In this document: positions 63,901-64,000 of the stretch, one piece after another | Numbering within the stretch: position 1 is the stretch's first letter | How the letters are laid out: each line of letters opens with the position of its first letter | DNA from: Aphanomyces cochlioides | Lineage: Eukaryota > Oomycota > Saprolegniomycetes > Saprolegniales > Verrucalvaceae | DNA: 64,000 nt | Direction of reading: 5' to 3' | Assembly: GCA_019828595.1 (NCBI GenBank) | Contig: JAHQRK010000019.1 | Coordinates: forward strand, 62,001 to 126,000 | Made by a program: the position numbers and the translations under genes | The notes under the pieces: model-generated | The model's database searches: none | What the model was told of the DNA's origin: nothing | Seen by the model: the letters and a program-made list of their open reading frames with translations, nothing else

Positions 63901-64000
63901 AAGCAAATTTTTTATAGCCAATAGGATCAGAGGATGGAAAACTCGCAAAAATGGCAACAAAATGAGATAACGCTGAGGACCAACCATCAAAGATTAAAGC

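Noticed and set aside
1..64000. Bacterial origin or operons
   Set aside because: Dozens of short GT-AG introns, eukaryote-only proteins (ORC1, histone H3, SNARE, PHD fingers) and oomycete core promoters rule it out.

Overview
The window looks like nuclear DNA of an oomycete, probably of the Saprolegnia/Aphanomyces type (the genus is my inference). The evidence is: dense genes with very short GT-AG introns (34-81 nt where I could fix both ends); several near-exact matches to the oomycete core promoter (initiator GCTCATT plus the flanking CAATTT element) about 35 nt before start codons; a Crinkler-family effector reading frame; and decayed DNA transposons of kinds common in these genomes. I saw no rRNA, tRNA or CRISPR array.

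From 1 to about 35.5 kb lies an ordinary gene-dense arm. In order: a PARP16-like tail-anchored mono-ADP-ribosyltransferase (cut by the window edge), an IQ/EF-hand protein, a glycogenin-like GT8 transferase, a PWWP-PHD-PHD-AT-hook chromatin reader, pyrroline-5-carboxylate reductase, a calponin-homology protein, a broken Crinkler kinase-type effector set in a patchwork of duplicated gene ends, FolD, three glutathione S-transferases and one GST relic, ORC1, a CENP-A-like histone H3 variant, the KEOPS subunit Pcc1, a large HEAT/ARM protein, a SNARE-like tail-anchored protein, a PX protein, a tandem cyclic-nucleotide-binding protein, an F-box/MATH/ubiquitin-like/ZZ protein and a PX-AGC kinase. Several models check arithmetically: after intron removal the lengths are whole codons (GT8 254 aa, PWWP-PHD 793, P5CR 275, FolD 289, Pcc1 110, SNARE 128, PX-kinase 510).

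From 36.6 to 55.6 kb lies one expanded gene family, which is the standout of the window. It encodes secreted proteins built from roughly 50-residue repeats with the core G-K-I-A-L-K-x-D-x-G-x-Y-x-x-R-C-x-x-C. Three repeats make one unit (beta-trefoil/fascin-like by pattern) and there are two versions: one unit and secreted (about 180 aa), or two units plus a C-terminal membrane helix (about 395-400 aa). I count five intact two-unit genes (B, C, G, H, K), three intact one-unit genes (A, D, F), one internally deleted gene (J) and two pseudogenes (E, I), with a further fossil fragment at 62.5 kb. The copies lie in both orientations, inside duplicated blocks that carry the same flanks, and some are almost identical, so recent duplication or gene conversion is likely. 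Deletions in J and E join the conserved core of one repeat to that of another.

Between and beyond these genes are non-autonomous elements (a 1.25-kb fold-back structure and a MITE of about 180 bp, both datable against an uninterrupted paralogous block) and, from 56.4 kb to the end, a transposon graveyard: Tc1/mariner with intact terminal repeats, an IS630/DDE_3-like element, a pogo-like element and a hAT element, all broken.
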